Source: Fagopyrum homotropicum
Taxonomy: Eukaryota > Streptophyta > Magnoliopsida > Caryophyllales > Polygonaceae
Reading direction: 5' to 3'
Assembly: GCA_033239125.1 (NCBI GenBank)
Contig: BSWB01000006.1
Location: 114,560,242-114,624,241 of the forward strand
Length of the DNA: 64,000 nucleotides
A program made the position numbers and the translations under genes. The notes under the pieces are model-generated. The model worked only from the letters and a program-made list of their open reading frames with translations, ran no database searches and was not told the DNA's origin. Below are positions 10,065-20,365 of this stretch, piece after piece. The stretch's first letter is position 1. Every line of letters starts with the position of its first letter.

Positions 10065-11952
10065 TGTAATAGCTAGGATTTCCGAATTCTAATTAATGTT
10101 GATTAACTTAATCGTTGATAGTAACTGGCATATAACTCGCGAAGATTTCACAAGTGATGAGTAAGAGTCCCACCGTTATGTTCCGAGGCAGTTGTGGAAT
10201 AAGTATCCCTACAATATTCCAGATTTATTATTCCAATCTCGAGAAGTTTGGAGAAGGAGGTTCGACCCGCCTTTGGATCGGTTAAAGGATAATTATCGAC
10301 TTCGCTAAAGGATAATTATCGTCTTCACTATAAACAGCGGAAAATTCTTTATTAATTCATTTCCTTTCATGTTTCCTCGTAAAAGCTCTGATTTCTCTCA
10401 ACCTTCAAACTCAGATCTACTCTCCGTTTCTAATCCGATTTCAATTCCGTTTGAATTTCTGGATTCCTCTCTTCATTCTCTTCATATCGGTACCGAGTTT
10501 CTGCATTTCCGAGTAGATTAAGGGTTGGTCGAGCATATATGTCACCAGGCAGGTTCCGTCGCTCAGATTCCGGTGAATTTGATGTTGTCCATGCATAGCA
10601 TGCGTCGCTGTGATTCCGAATCTTCTTTCAGATCGTCAATCGGGTTAGTAATGAATAAGTTATGAGTTTATTTGTTTTTCATATTGCGATTTGGCCTAAA
10701 TTTACTTTAGGCTTGTCAAAATGGATAATTAGAAATTCCATTATGGTTGTTATATTATTCTGGTGATTATGGATAGTTTGTTTGATGAAATCTGATGACA
10801 GGTGAGTTTGGAAATTGTCTGCGGGCAAAACGTTATTCTGGAGAAATTTAATTAATTAATTAAAGGTTAATTAATTAAATTAGGATTAGAATTGAGATTG
10901 AAGAATGTTGATTAGATACTACCTTGAGATTTGAGGAATTGTGAGTTATAGTGAGATATTGATGTTTAGTTGGTTGTGAGGCTTATAGATTGATTATGAT
11001 CCTTATGGATCCCTTGGGTCTAGATGTGACCTTTTTGATTGATAGGAGTATTGATATCTCTTTATACCTTGTTATTAGGTAGTGCCTCTCTCAGGATTGG
11101 AGGTTGATCGTGGTTGTGATTGTACGAGGTTGAGGTAAGTCCGTAGGACTTACTTAGCTACCATCCCTATATTGGGTGTTTGCATGAGTGATGTGTGCGT
11201 TATATGTTGCTATGATAACTTGAGATGTCGTTTATACCGACCTATGTTTTATTGATTGCCCCGTATGTGGGGTTGTGATAACCTTTCCCTTTCATCCCGC
11301 CATGGAGTCTGGGAGGTTCTCTTGAGTTAGGCCAGACCTGGTATACGGGGAGGGCACAACACCACTCCCATAGGGTACACGGGTTGTGTGACCGATTCCA
11401 CTCCAGATGGCTATCAGGCTTAGAGGCGAGGATGTATCGGTCCTCATGTCACATATTATCATCTATGTATATATATACGATTTGAGTGATGAAGTACTAT
11501 ATAAAGAAGATAAAAAGGGTAAATGTGTGAAAGCATGCTGATGTGTTTATCTTCCATGATTGTGCTTGTGCTTATGCATTACCTCATATATGTATGATTA
11601 GCTAACGGTTTCATACTGTGTTGTAGATGTTTACAGGTTAGGCGCTACTGAGTGATCTGGCAGGGTGACAGGCCGCGGGCTCTCGTACATTAGGTGGTTG
11701 GTTTGAGTTTGTTGTGTTCCCCTTCTGCGTGAGGATGTTCTTTTGTACCTCCTGTGTGAGGTTGTCGTTTTATATACTCGGCTATGTTGTTTACTTTGGG
11801 TTGTACAGTTTATACTATTTTATGTATTTGTTTTATATATGTCAGTGCCATGTTGTAAGGTCCAGTGAACTTGTTGTCAGGCTAGGGTCAGGATCCATTG
11901 TGAGATCCTAGCCCAATGTGACATCCCGAGTCCCGCGGATTTGGGGTGTTAC
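10065..11952 (+). mobile_element. 3' LTR of the + chromovirus (approximate borders)
   Basis: The LTR is taken to begin TGTAATAGCTAGG, directly after the purine tract, and to end near GATTTGGGGTGTTAC, which resembles the CCGCGGATTTGGGGTGTTACA ends common in plant chromovirus LTRs. A TATA-like TATAAAC at 10329-10335 lies about 265 bases inside. The right border is ambiguous by some 40 bases because it abuts another LTR in the opposite orientation (overlapping TGTTAC). No matching 5' LTR is in the window. Confidence 0.5.
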
Positions 11953-13261
11953 TTTCTAGATATCAAAAGACAGTAAAGGCATAAACACACATAAGGTAAA
12001 ATAAACATATAGCATTCTCACACTCAACCGGTTATTATCTTTCATTAAGTTATCCATTACCGATTTAACTTCTTTTGTCACACGAGAATCTCCCGAAACT
12101 CGCTTCCGCTTCAATCTACCAACAGGAATACATCAATACTATCCGTTACCTGCGGGCTTGGGTTGTAAGAGCACATTCTAGTCTCCTGAAGAAACTAGAC
12201 AAGTGGTCACCACCCGGTTATTATACACTTGGGCCAATTACGGTATAAAAGGTGATTCCTATTTCTGTTATCCGTTACAACAATAACAACAACGCAAACA
12301 AGCCAATACACTCAAACCAATATACGGAATGAAGCTAAGTAAGTCCAGGGGACTTACCTCACTCGAAGGTAACTCGTAGATCAACAACAACTCAGTTTTC
12401 CTCAAGAAAGGAGCAAAGGAAAGCCTGTTCACACAAGGCATCACGAATCAGGAATGAAATAGTTGCTAGAAGTCTATAACATCTAGTCTCAATGATCTCT
12501 AAGAGATCTCCACAAGCTAAGATCTCAACCTTAGTCTTACAGATCACCAATGGTCAACAACAACAACACAAGCCAAGGGAAGAAACGAGGAAAACAAAGA
12601 AGGAAGCTGCTCACCGATGGGAGCAACAGAGGGAAACCGCAGAGCGGCACGACAAGGCGCGGGGGCGGTGACTGTGCAAAACGCCTGTCGACTTCCTTTG
12701 ACAGCAAGGAACGCAACAAAGGTCAAAGTTTGCCTTCCTCAACACACGAACACGTCACAACTCAATCAAGGGAGCCTGTGAACATCAACGAATCAACAAC
12801 GGAATGCTCATCAAGAATCAAGACTCGATCATGATCCTTGAAGGAGAAGAAGAAGAAGAAAAGAACGAAAAGAGAGAGAAACAGAAGGGAAACAAGATGC
12901 AACAAAGCTCTAGAACGTGATGAAGAACACATAGAAGAGGACTTACACGTTCATCAAGGATCACAAGGCTGCAGCTCTCGAAATTGAAGGAAAATGTATG
13001 CGAGAAACGGGAAAAAGAAAAGAAAGAGGGAATTTATAAGAAAGGGCGGAAAGATAGAAGGAAAGACGTTTAGGGTTAGGAAAAAGCTAGGAAAGCCAGC
13101 CCATAAGATAGGATATCGGATCTTATATCTATGGAAGGAAATAAAAATGGGATAAAAACTGATTGGTGCGATTTGGGGAAAAATTGCAGGGGCGGTTTGC
13201 CCTGCCATAGGGGCGGCTCCATTCACCGCGGGGGCAGTGAAGGTGAAAACTGGGCATTACA
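11947..13261 (-). mobile_element. 3' LTR of the - chromovirus (approximate borders)
   Basis: On the minus strand the LTR starts TGTAATGCCCAG at 13261, directly after a purine tract (TTTTTAGGGGAATCTGA, about 13262-13278), and ends near GAAAGTAACA. A TATAAAT on the minus strand (13032-13038) lies about 225 bases inside. It shares with the neighbouring plus LTR a segment of the form GAGGTAAGTCC..GGACTTACTTAGCT, so the two belong to related families. The inner border with the plus LTR is uncertain. Confidence 0.5.
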
Positions 13262-13439
13262 TCAGATTCCCCTAAAAAGAAGTTTCATCCCGAAACTTGC
13301 AACAACCCGAAAGATCACATAACAACAACGCAAAAATGCTGAACTCAACTCATATATTCCCACTCGGGGCACATAAATCAAAACATCACAAAAGTGTGCA
13401 CAACTCAACAACAAAAATTAAAACTCTAACATCTTTGAT

Positions 13440-15011
13440 GTAGGAACATCTAACTCAGCATAGAACTCCGGATAATTCCTCTAGATACTATCCTCTGTCT
13501 CCCAAGTCACATTATCGGCTCCTAGCATCGCCACTAAATATTCATCATTGGTATGTCCTTCGATCACAAGCGTCTCCTATTACGCTCTAAGACAGCTACC
13601 GGGTGCTCTACGAACGTGTGGTCTGGCTAGACCACTAAATCCTCATGGCTGACGATGTGTCTCGGATCTGGTATATACTCTCGTAACTGAGACACATTGA
13701 AGACGGGGTGAACACCCTCTAGTCTCGGTGGCAAAGCAAGTTTGTATGCTGCCTCTCCAACTCGCTCAAGAATCTCGAAAGATCCGACATATTTGGGGCT
13801 CAGCTTCCCTTTGACGCCAAAACGTCTAATACCTCGTGTCCGGGATACTCTCAACCACACCTGAGCTCCAACTCTGAACTCTAGAGGTATGCGTCTCTTA
13901 TCTGCATAAGACTTCTGCCGGCTCTATGCTGCTAACATCCGCTCACGGATCACTACTACTCAAGCCATATCATCTTGTATTTACTCAAGTGCTACTCCGC
14001 TAGCACTACTCGGCTCATCCCATCACAACGGTATACGACATTTCTGTCCGTATAGAGCCTCATAAGGAGCCATCCTTATCGATGCGTGCCAATTGTTGTT
14101 ATACTAAAACTCTACTAAGGGAAGGTGATCTGGCCACACCTATCCCCAGTCTAACACACAGGCTCTCAACATATCCTCCAGAGTATGGATGGTCCGTTCT
14201 GATTGACCATCGGTCTAAGAATGATAAGCGGTCGTGAACTGCAGACTCGTACCTAGAACGGCATGTACTTGCTGCCAAAACCTCGAGGTGAACCGTCCTT
14301 CTCTGCCAAAGACTATAGTCCTAGGTACTCTATGAAGTCTCACTATTTGCCTGGTGAAATCCTTTGCTAATCGACTTACCGGCCATGTTTCTTTGGTAGG
14401 AATGAAACGTGCGGTCTTCGTCAATCGATCTACTATGACCTGGATGGCATCAAAATCTCGACTCGGTCTCAAACCGGTCACAAAATCCATAGAGATGTCC
14501 TTCCACTTCCAATGAGGAACGGGAAGTGGGTGTAGCTCGCCTCTTGGTCGATGATGCTCAATTTTGACATGTTGACAAGTCGCACACTGAGCTACATATC
14601 TCGTCACATCTGTCTTCAGACCTCCCCACCAGAAAGAGCGTTTGATATCTTGATACATCTTACTCGCACCGGGATGCACTGAGTAAGGTGTAGAGTGAGC
14701 CTCTTGTAGGATCCACTATCTCAGCTCTCGATCTGAGGGTACACATACGCGCTCCTGGCATCTCAGAACTCCATCGGCACCGACTGAAAACTAAGGTGCC
14801 TCTCCTCGAGACATCCTATCTCGGATCCGCGTCAAAGCTGGGGAACTCTCATGCTTTTGTCAGATCTCTACCTACATATCAGGTAACACCTCCAAGGCTG
14901 TCGGAATTTGGAAAGTGGATATCCTTCTCTAGCCATGCCAAGTCTCACTGTAGTTGAGGCTGAGCTGTCAGCCGAGCGATCACCATCTCCTGGGGGGTCT
15001 TCCTACTGAGT
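13440..15011 (-). pseudogene. Decayed chromovirus integrase-chromodomain, 3' part of element
   Basis: Reading leftward: an RNaseH-integrase linker (14690-15011), then an open stretch (14679-14215) with HPGASKMYQDIK, CATCQ of the zinc finger and SMDFVTGL with the first catalytic aspartate. The second aspartate segment reads VFGREGRF, so the catalytic Asp appears to be replaced by Gly. A TAG stop at 14213-14215 follows, then TDGQSERTIHTLED with the catalytic glutamate. The C-terminus LALPPRLEGVHPVFNVSQLREYI (13860-13627) leads into a chromodomain remnant with HTFVEHPVAVLE and a frameshifted VTWETEDSI..RNYPELY. The element is cut off at 15011 by Athila copy A. Confidence 0.8.
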
Positions 15012-15128
15012 TCATTTTCAAAGGCACAAAAAGCCTTAGAGCAACAATTCTACAACAAGGCGAATGAAGCGCCAAGAGATCCAGGGAAGCTCCCAACAAG
15101 AACAAAGAGCAACCCTAAGGGACAGATC

Positions 15129-16958
15129 ATGGCAATAACGACAAGAAGTGGATTGAAGACTGCAAATCCAGTGCCTCGGTCGATGCCAGATCACACAAAG
15201 AACACCTCGGTCCAAGTACAGACGAAGAACACTTCGGTCGAGGTACCAACCGAGGTGGAGCCTCAGAAAGCGGAGGGGAAATCTGAAGTTTATGTTCCAC
15301 CTCCTGCTTATAAACCACCACTTCCATTCCCCTAGTCAAGGACTAGAGCACATCTAGACAAGCATTTCGGTAAGTTCCTAGACTCAATGAATAAGCTTTA
15401 CATTAACATTCCCTTCCTTGATTCTATTCTAGTGATGCCCGCCTGTGGGAAGTTCTTGAAAGAGATTCTTTCAAAGAAGAGGAAACTGGAAGACTATGGA
15501 GAAGTAAGGATGATATCTAAATCCTCGGAGCTCATCCAAATCATGAAGGAGAAGATGCCACCCAAACTAAGAGATTCCGGTTCATTTTGCATTCCCATTC
15601 AAGTTGGGAATGTAACTTATGAAGCCTTGTGTGATCTAGGAGCCATCGTGAGCATCATCCCGTTGGAGCTATGTGAGAAGATCGGTCTTGGAGAGCTCAA
15701 ACCGGTCAAGATAAGGTTGTACATGGCGGATCGCTCCATTACCCATCCCGTGGGCATTTTGGAGGATGTTTCCGTCAAGCTAGGTAACTTCTATTTACCT
15801 ATAGACTTTTTAGTACTTGATATTCCCGCAGATTATCCCGTTCCTATCATTCTCGGGAGACCATTCCTAGCAACTTCGGGTTGCAACATGGATTGCAAGA
15901 ATGCCAAGTTGAAATTCAACATTGGTGGAGATCAAGTAGAGTTTTCATTTCTTGCTGCAATGAAGGGAGAGCCGCTGGAGGATGATATCTTCAACATCTA
16001 TGATGAAGAAGAATCAAGAGAATTGGTGAGCTCTATCCTTACTAAAGACCCTCTTGAAAGAGTTATTAGTTTTAGCTTAATGGAGGAAGGTATAGATGTT
16101 TCTTGTGATGCAGATATACGGAGCTTAAAGACATTGGAGGAAGATCCAAGAGCTAAGATTGAAACCCTAATTCAGAGGAAGAAGAGAAATTTAGATCTCG
16201 GTTCCAGTTGTCGTACCTCGACAGAGGCACTTTCTGGACCAAGCAAGGTGTTCATATCTGAAGAACACCTCGGTCACCCACCTCGGAAACTGACCGAGAC
16301 GGCAAACGAGATGTTGTCAATTGAGACTTCTAAAGGTCCAGTTCTTCAATTTGAGACAACTTCATTGGAAAGAGGAAGCAAGGATCCTCCTCAGAAAGCA
16401 CCCCCAGTTGTAGAGCTTAAGCCGCTCCCAAGCCACTTGCGGTATGTTTTCCTTGGACCGGAGTCTACGTATCCCGTTATTGTAAGTATTTCCCTTTCCG
16501 AAACTGAATTGTCTAAACTGACGCATGTGCTGAGAAAACATCAAAAGGCTATAGGATATACTATTGATGATCTTATTGGTATTAAGCCTTATTTTTGCAT
16601 GCATAGAATTCTAATGGAAGATGATCATAAGACTTCACGGGAACCTCAAAGACGGTTAAATCCGATCATGAAGGAGGTCGTGAAGAAAGAGATTCTTAAG
16701 TTGTTGGATGCAGGTATCATATTCCCTATCTCGGATAGCAAGTGGGTTAGCCCAGTGCATATAGTTCCAAAGAAAGGAGGGATAACCGTTGTGACAAATA
16801 AGAACAACGAGTTGATACCAACTAGGACCGTCACGGGCTGGAGGGTGTCCATCGATTATAGGAAGCTGAATACAGCCAGTTGGAAGGACCATTTCCCGCT
16901 TCCCTTCATCGATCAAATGCTCGAACGGTTAGCGCAACATTCACTTTTTGCTATTTAG
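15129..16958 (+). pseudogene. Copy A gag end, protease and start of reverse transcriptase
   Basis: The frame carries the Athila linker [11 protein letters not shown], then the protease region with [17 protein letters not shown] (the D-L-G-A form typical of Athila/Tat) and the flap-to-end segment [18 protein letters not shown] linker rich in the CACCTCGG motif follows (16200-16310). RT starts with ILKLLDAGIIFPISDSKWVSPVH. An in-frame TAG at 15333-15335 stands where the other copies have Gln, and a one-base deletion near 16946 breaks the frame before YLDGYSGFFQIP. The upstream part of gag is missing. Confidence 0.85.
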
Positions 16959-18084
16959 ATGGTTATAGTGGCTTCTTTCAAATTCCCATCCATCCGGATG
17001 ATCAAGAGCAGACCACTTTCACTTGTCCATGGGGGACATTCACTTATAGGAGGATGCCATTTGGATTATGTAATGCACCCGCTACTTCCAACGCTGCATG
17101 ATGGCTATCTTTTCCGAGTATATAGAGGAGATCATGGAGGTATTTATGGATGATTTTTCAGTATATGGTTCCTCTTTTGATGATTGCTTATATAACCTTT
17201 CCCTCGTTCTTCAACGTTGTGAAAACACTAACCTTGTTCTGAATTGGGAAAAGTGTCACTTTATGATTAATGAAGGGATTGTGTTAGGACACCTCATTTC
17301 CAATCGAGGTATTGAGGTCGATCAAGCTAAGATCGAGACTATTCAGAAACTTCCTCCCCCTTGTTCTGTTAAGGGTGTGCGGAGTTTTCTCAGGCATGCA
17401 GGTTTCTACAGGAGGTTCATCAAGGATTTCTCAAAAATCTCTAAACCGCTCACTAATCTTTTGAATAAGGATGCAGTTTTTGAGTTTTCGTAGGAATGCC
17501 CTGACGCTTTTTACAAGATAAAGGAGGCGTTGATTTCCGCTCCCATCATTCAACCTCCTGATTGGACCTTGCCCTTTGAAGTAATGTGTGACGCGAGTGA
17601 TGTGGTCGTAGGAGCGGTGCTTGGACAAAAGAAGGATGGCCGAACCAACGCCATTTACTATGCTAGCAAAACGCTAGATACAGCTCAACAAAACTACGCC
17701 ACCACCGAAAAGGAGCTTTTGGCGGTTGTATATGCTTTTGAAAAGTTTTGCTCTTACTTAATGGTAGCGAAAGTTATTGTTTACACTGACCATGCAGCTA
17801 TTCGTTACTTGCTTGCAAAGAAGGATGCAAAGCCGCGTCTAATTCAATGGTTTCTCTTGCTTCAAGAGTTTGATCTAGAGATTCGCGATAAGAAGGGATC
17901 CGAAAACTCTGTTGCGGATCACCTCAGCCGGCTACCTTCCTCCTCGCGCGAGAAGGACGACCTACCCATAGACGATTCATTCCCCGACGAGCACTTGCAT
18001 TTGCTGGAACGTTTGATAGACTTCTTCACCTCACCCCATGATGAAGGTGAAGTATGGGGTGAGGACACCTTCCAGCATGTTTAG
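16959..18084 (+). pseudogene. Copy A reverse transcriptase and RNaseH
   Basis: Contains the RT core DGYSGFFQIPIHPDD, RMPFGLCNAPAT and the catalytic FMDDFSVYG (about 17140-17170), then RNaseH with [40 protein letters not shown] and [11 protein letters not shown] one-base deletion near 17090 and a TAG at 17491-17493, in place of a Gln codon in copy C, interrupt it. The last codons ([15 protein letters not shown]) match the RNaseH-integrase linker of C, but the frame then runs to a stop at 18084 and no integrase follows. The enzyme would copy element RNA into DNA if it were intact. Confidence 0.85.
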
Positions 18085-18305
18085 GGATGACGTATGGTCC
18101 AGCTAGCGACCTTAAACCAAGCGCTTCTTGAGAGGCGACCCAAGGTATTGCTTTCTTTTCCCTTTCTAGTCTAGTTTTAGATAGTTCGCTTTGTTTTGTT
18201 TTTGTTTTCTTCTAGACAACAACCAGGTATTCCAAAAGGAAGGATCACAGCTGATGAGCTACACTGGAAGGACAGAAGTTTGAGAAATTGAGAAGACGAA
18301 GTTCG

Positions 18306-18430
18306 AATAGGATACATCTCGGTTGCTGTCACAGCGCCTCGACCGAGATGTTCTTGAGGCAACCGAGGCGACTAGGGCTGACAATCCAGTCAGCCACCTC
18401 GGTCTGGTCGGGACCACCACGACCGAGGTG
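18306..18430 (+). repeat. CACCTCGGT/ACCGAGGTG motif cluster upstream of internal TATA (A)
   Basis: Within 125 bases there are about seven full or one-mismatch copies of CTCGGT or its inverse, including GCCTCGACCGAGATG and CACGACCGAGGTGAC. The last copy ends about 20 bases before the TATA box. Confidence 0.75.
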
Positions 18431-18450
18431 ACAGTAGAATTGGCAAGGGG

Positions 18451-18460
18451 TATAAAAGGG
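18451..18460 (+). promoter_or_regulatory. Internal TATA box for the 3' ORF (A)
   Basis: TATAAAAGGG in a GC-rich context (AAGGGGTATAAAAGGGGAAA), 433 bases before the ATG of the 3' ORF at 18893. The same arrangement is present in B1 (28421-28431) and in the separate family C (49994-50001). Confidence 0.6.
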
Positions 18461-18820
18461 GAAACAGTTTCTCCCTCTTCCCTCCCACTTATCTTCTCGA
18501 CCTCGGCGCTCTCCGACCTCGTTTCTCCGTTCTTCGATCGTTTTTTACGATTTATGCTTCGACTTCGCAAGGAAAGGCAAGAGGATCGGCTTGCAAGCGA
18601 GAAACTGCAACAAAAACGCCTCGAATCGACCCAATCTGGGGTAAATAGTCGAAAACCCTAACTCTTTCTCTCTTCGCTAATTTTGGAGATTTGTGGCTTT
18701 GGTTGCCACGTTTTTGTGCTGAAAAGAATATAAGTACCCCATAGGAAGCAATTGGTAGTGAATTTGGGGGAAAAGAACTGGAAATCAGACAGTTGGAATC
18801 AAACAGCACCTTACCTCGGT

Positions 18821-18882
18821 CCAGTCGACCTGCGCCTCGGCCGAGGTGTTCTTGAGACTTGTCAAAGCAACCGAGGTGACTT
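18821..18882 (+). repeat. CACCTCGGT-type motif cluster next to the 3' ORF start (A)
   Basis: ACCTCGGTCCAG, GCCTCGGCCGAGGTG and CAACCGAGGTGAC within 62 bases, ending about 10 bases before the ATG at 18893. Confidence 0.7.
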
Positions 18883-18892
18883 GTCAAAGAAG

Positions 18893-20250
18893 ATGATTTC
18901 CAGATCTGATCGCCAGCTCATTCTAAGGGATGCTCCCAGTGGTTCCTCACCTTCTTCTTCTTCTAGACCTTCTATCCCGGTGATCCACGAGCGTCACCAG
19001 GCTGATTATGACTGTATTTGCGGGCGTCCTATTGTAGCCGCGCGTTTCTTGGATACTTCTGCTTTTGATTGCCTCTATGAAGCTGATGATCTGCGGAGGA
19101 TGATCTCCATGGTTGGACTAGAGCAGTTTATAGAGATCCGGCCCCGGCATACCTTGAGCCGACCCTTGAGTTCATGAGTTCCGTGACTCACGTTCCTGAG
19201 ACGAGGAGCATCAAGTTCCGGTTGATGAACCGGAACTACATCATACCTCTAGACCTCTTTAGAGACATTTTTGGCTTCCCGAATCCCACCGTGATGGATT
19301 TTCTTTCTCGAGTTGTGGATCGACAGTTCTGGGGGCAAATTGCCCACGTAGTAGAGCATGTAGACAGGTGGAGACCTGGAGACTCCAGGGAGCGCATCAT
19401 CTTCCACCTTGCCTTCCGTCTCGCACACCGCATATTCAGTGAGACTCTTCTGGCGCGTACTGAGACGCCCCAAAAGATTAGACAGGGAGAGCTGCTGAGT
19501 TTCTTCTGCATGGTTACAGATGGAGTGCCCGACTTTGGGGGCATGGTAGCTGAGGACTTGCACCAGATCAAGGGCAAGTCCAAGGGGGACATATGTTGTG
19601 GAGGACTTGTGACTCACATCGCGAGTTACATAGGCTTGGATCTCAATGTTTGTACGGTTGTTGCGGCTGCGAAGCCGCTAGGACTACAGGAGATGATCAC
19701 GAGGAGGATTCTGGTCCCTCGTGGGCTCACTACACCTTACATGGCCATGCCTTGGGAGCAGACTGCCCCTCAGGGTATCCCATGGTTAGATCAGTTTACA
19801 GTCTTTGATTCTCAGTACTGGTCTTCCGCTTGGATGCCCTACATTCAGGATGCCCGAGATGCTGATGCTGCAGATGAGGAGCATGAGTATGATGATGGTG
19901 GTGCTGCCATGGAGACAGGGACAGATACAGCCGGCCCGAGTGTGCCAGTTTTCGACTTAGACGACGAGGCTATAGAGGAGGAGGCAATTGCACCAGCACG
20001 ACCTGCTAGGCGTAGAGTCTGCCGACAAAGAGATCTCGTAGCTCATCGACGGAATGACGAGCTTACGGACCAGATGATTGACTCCTACGCCGCCTTGTCC
20101 CTAGAGACGATGGAGATGAGGGAGAGCCAGCACTACCAGTGTAGGATGATGGAGATACAGTTCCAGCACACTATGGGTTATCCGTTTGACCCATCTCAAC
20201 ATTCTTACGTTCCATATCCACCACCACCACCACCACCAGATCAGGATTAG
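18893..20250 (+). pseudogene. ATHILA ORF-1-like 3' ORF (env position), frameshifted, copy A
   Basis: Encodes a protein of about 450 residues, in two frames joined at a single-base insertion near 19150: 18893-19177, then 19174-20250. It begins MISRSDRQLI, has a Ser-rich stretch, IPVIHERHQADYDCI, then the conserved body SIKFRLMNRNYIIPLDLFRD, FWGQIAHVVEHVDRW, FHLAFRLAHRIFSETL and TETPQKIRQGELL. It ends with an acidic region, an RPARRRVCRQRD basic patch and a proline run. This matches the ATHILA ORF-1 class of proteins of unknown function found downstream of pol. No signal peptide or membrane segment is evident, so an envelope role is not supported by what I see. It has its own upstream TATA box. 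Confidence 0.65.
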
Positions 20251-20336
20251 AGCTTGCAGAGATTTCTTTTCTTTATTTATTATGCAGCTCAGCTTATGTC
20301 CAGTGAATACTCTTTCTTTTGACTTAGTTTGACCCA

Positions 20337-20365
20337 TTGGGACAATGTGTCCCAAGTATGGGGTA
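20337..20365 (+). promoter_or_regulatory. Hairpin plus internal polypurine-like motif (A)
   Basis: TTGGGACAATGTGTCCCAA forms an inverted repeat (arms TTGGGACA/TGTCCCAA), directly followed by AAGTATGGGGTA, which copies the text of the 3' polypurine tract. The same pair occurs near 40462, 61382 and, in inverse, 26597; C has a looser version near 47870. Confidence 0.5.

Larger units (their letters stand above)
18085..18892 (+). other. Copy A spacer between pol and 3' ORF: leader with motif clusters
   Basis: Begins with the post-integrase segment shared by all A/B copies (GTCCAGCTAGCGACCTTAAA). It then carries a CACCTCGG-type motif cluster (18306-18430), an internal TATA box (18451-18460), a CT-rich leader with a plant telo-box-like AAACCCTAA (about 18653-18661), and a second motif cluster (18821-18882) just before the 3' ORF start. 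This layout resembles a separate plant promoter and 5' leader. Confidence 0.6.

Noticed and set aside
12550..12834. 94-codon frame inside the minus-strand chromovirus LTR
   Set aside because: It lies entirely within the inferred LTR and shows no protein family pattern.
18306..18430. CRISPR-like array of the CACCTCGG motif
   Set aside because: Units are 9-16 bases, in both orientations and irregularly spaced inside plant retrotransposons; no spacer-repeat structure.
18893..20250. Retroviral envelope protein
   Set aside because: It sits in the env position, but I see no signal peptide, transmembrane helix or cleavage site; the conserved body matches the ATHILA ORF-1 class instead.
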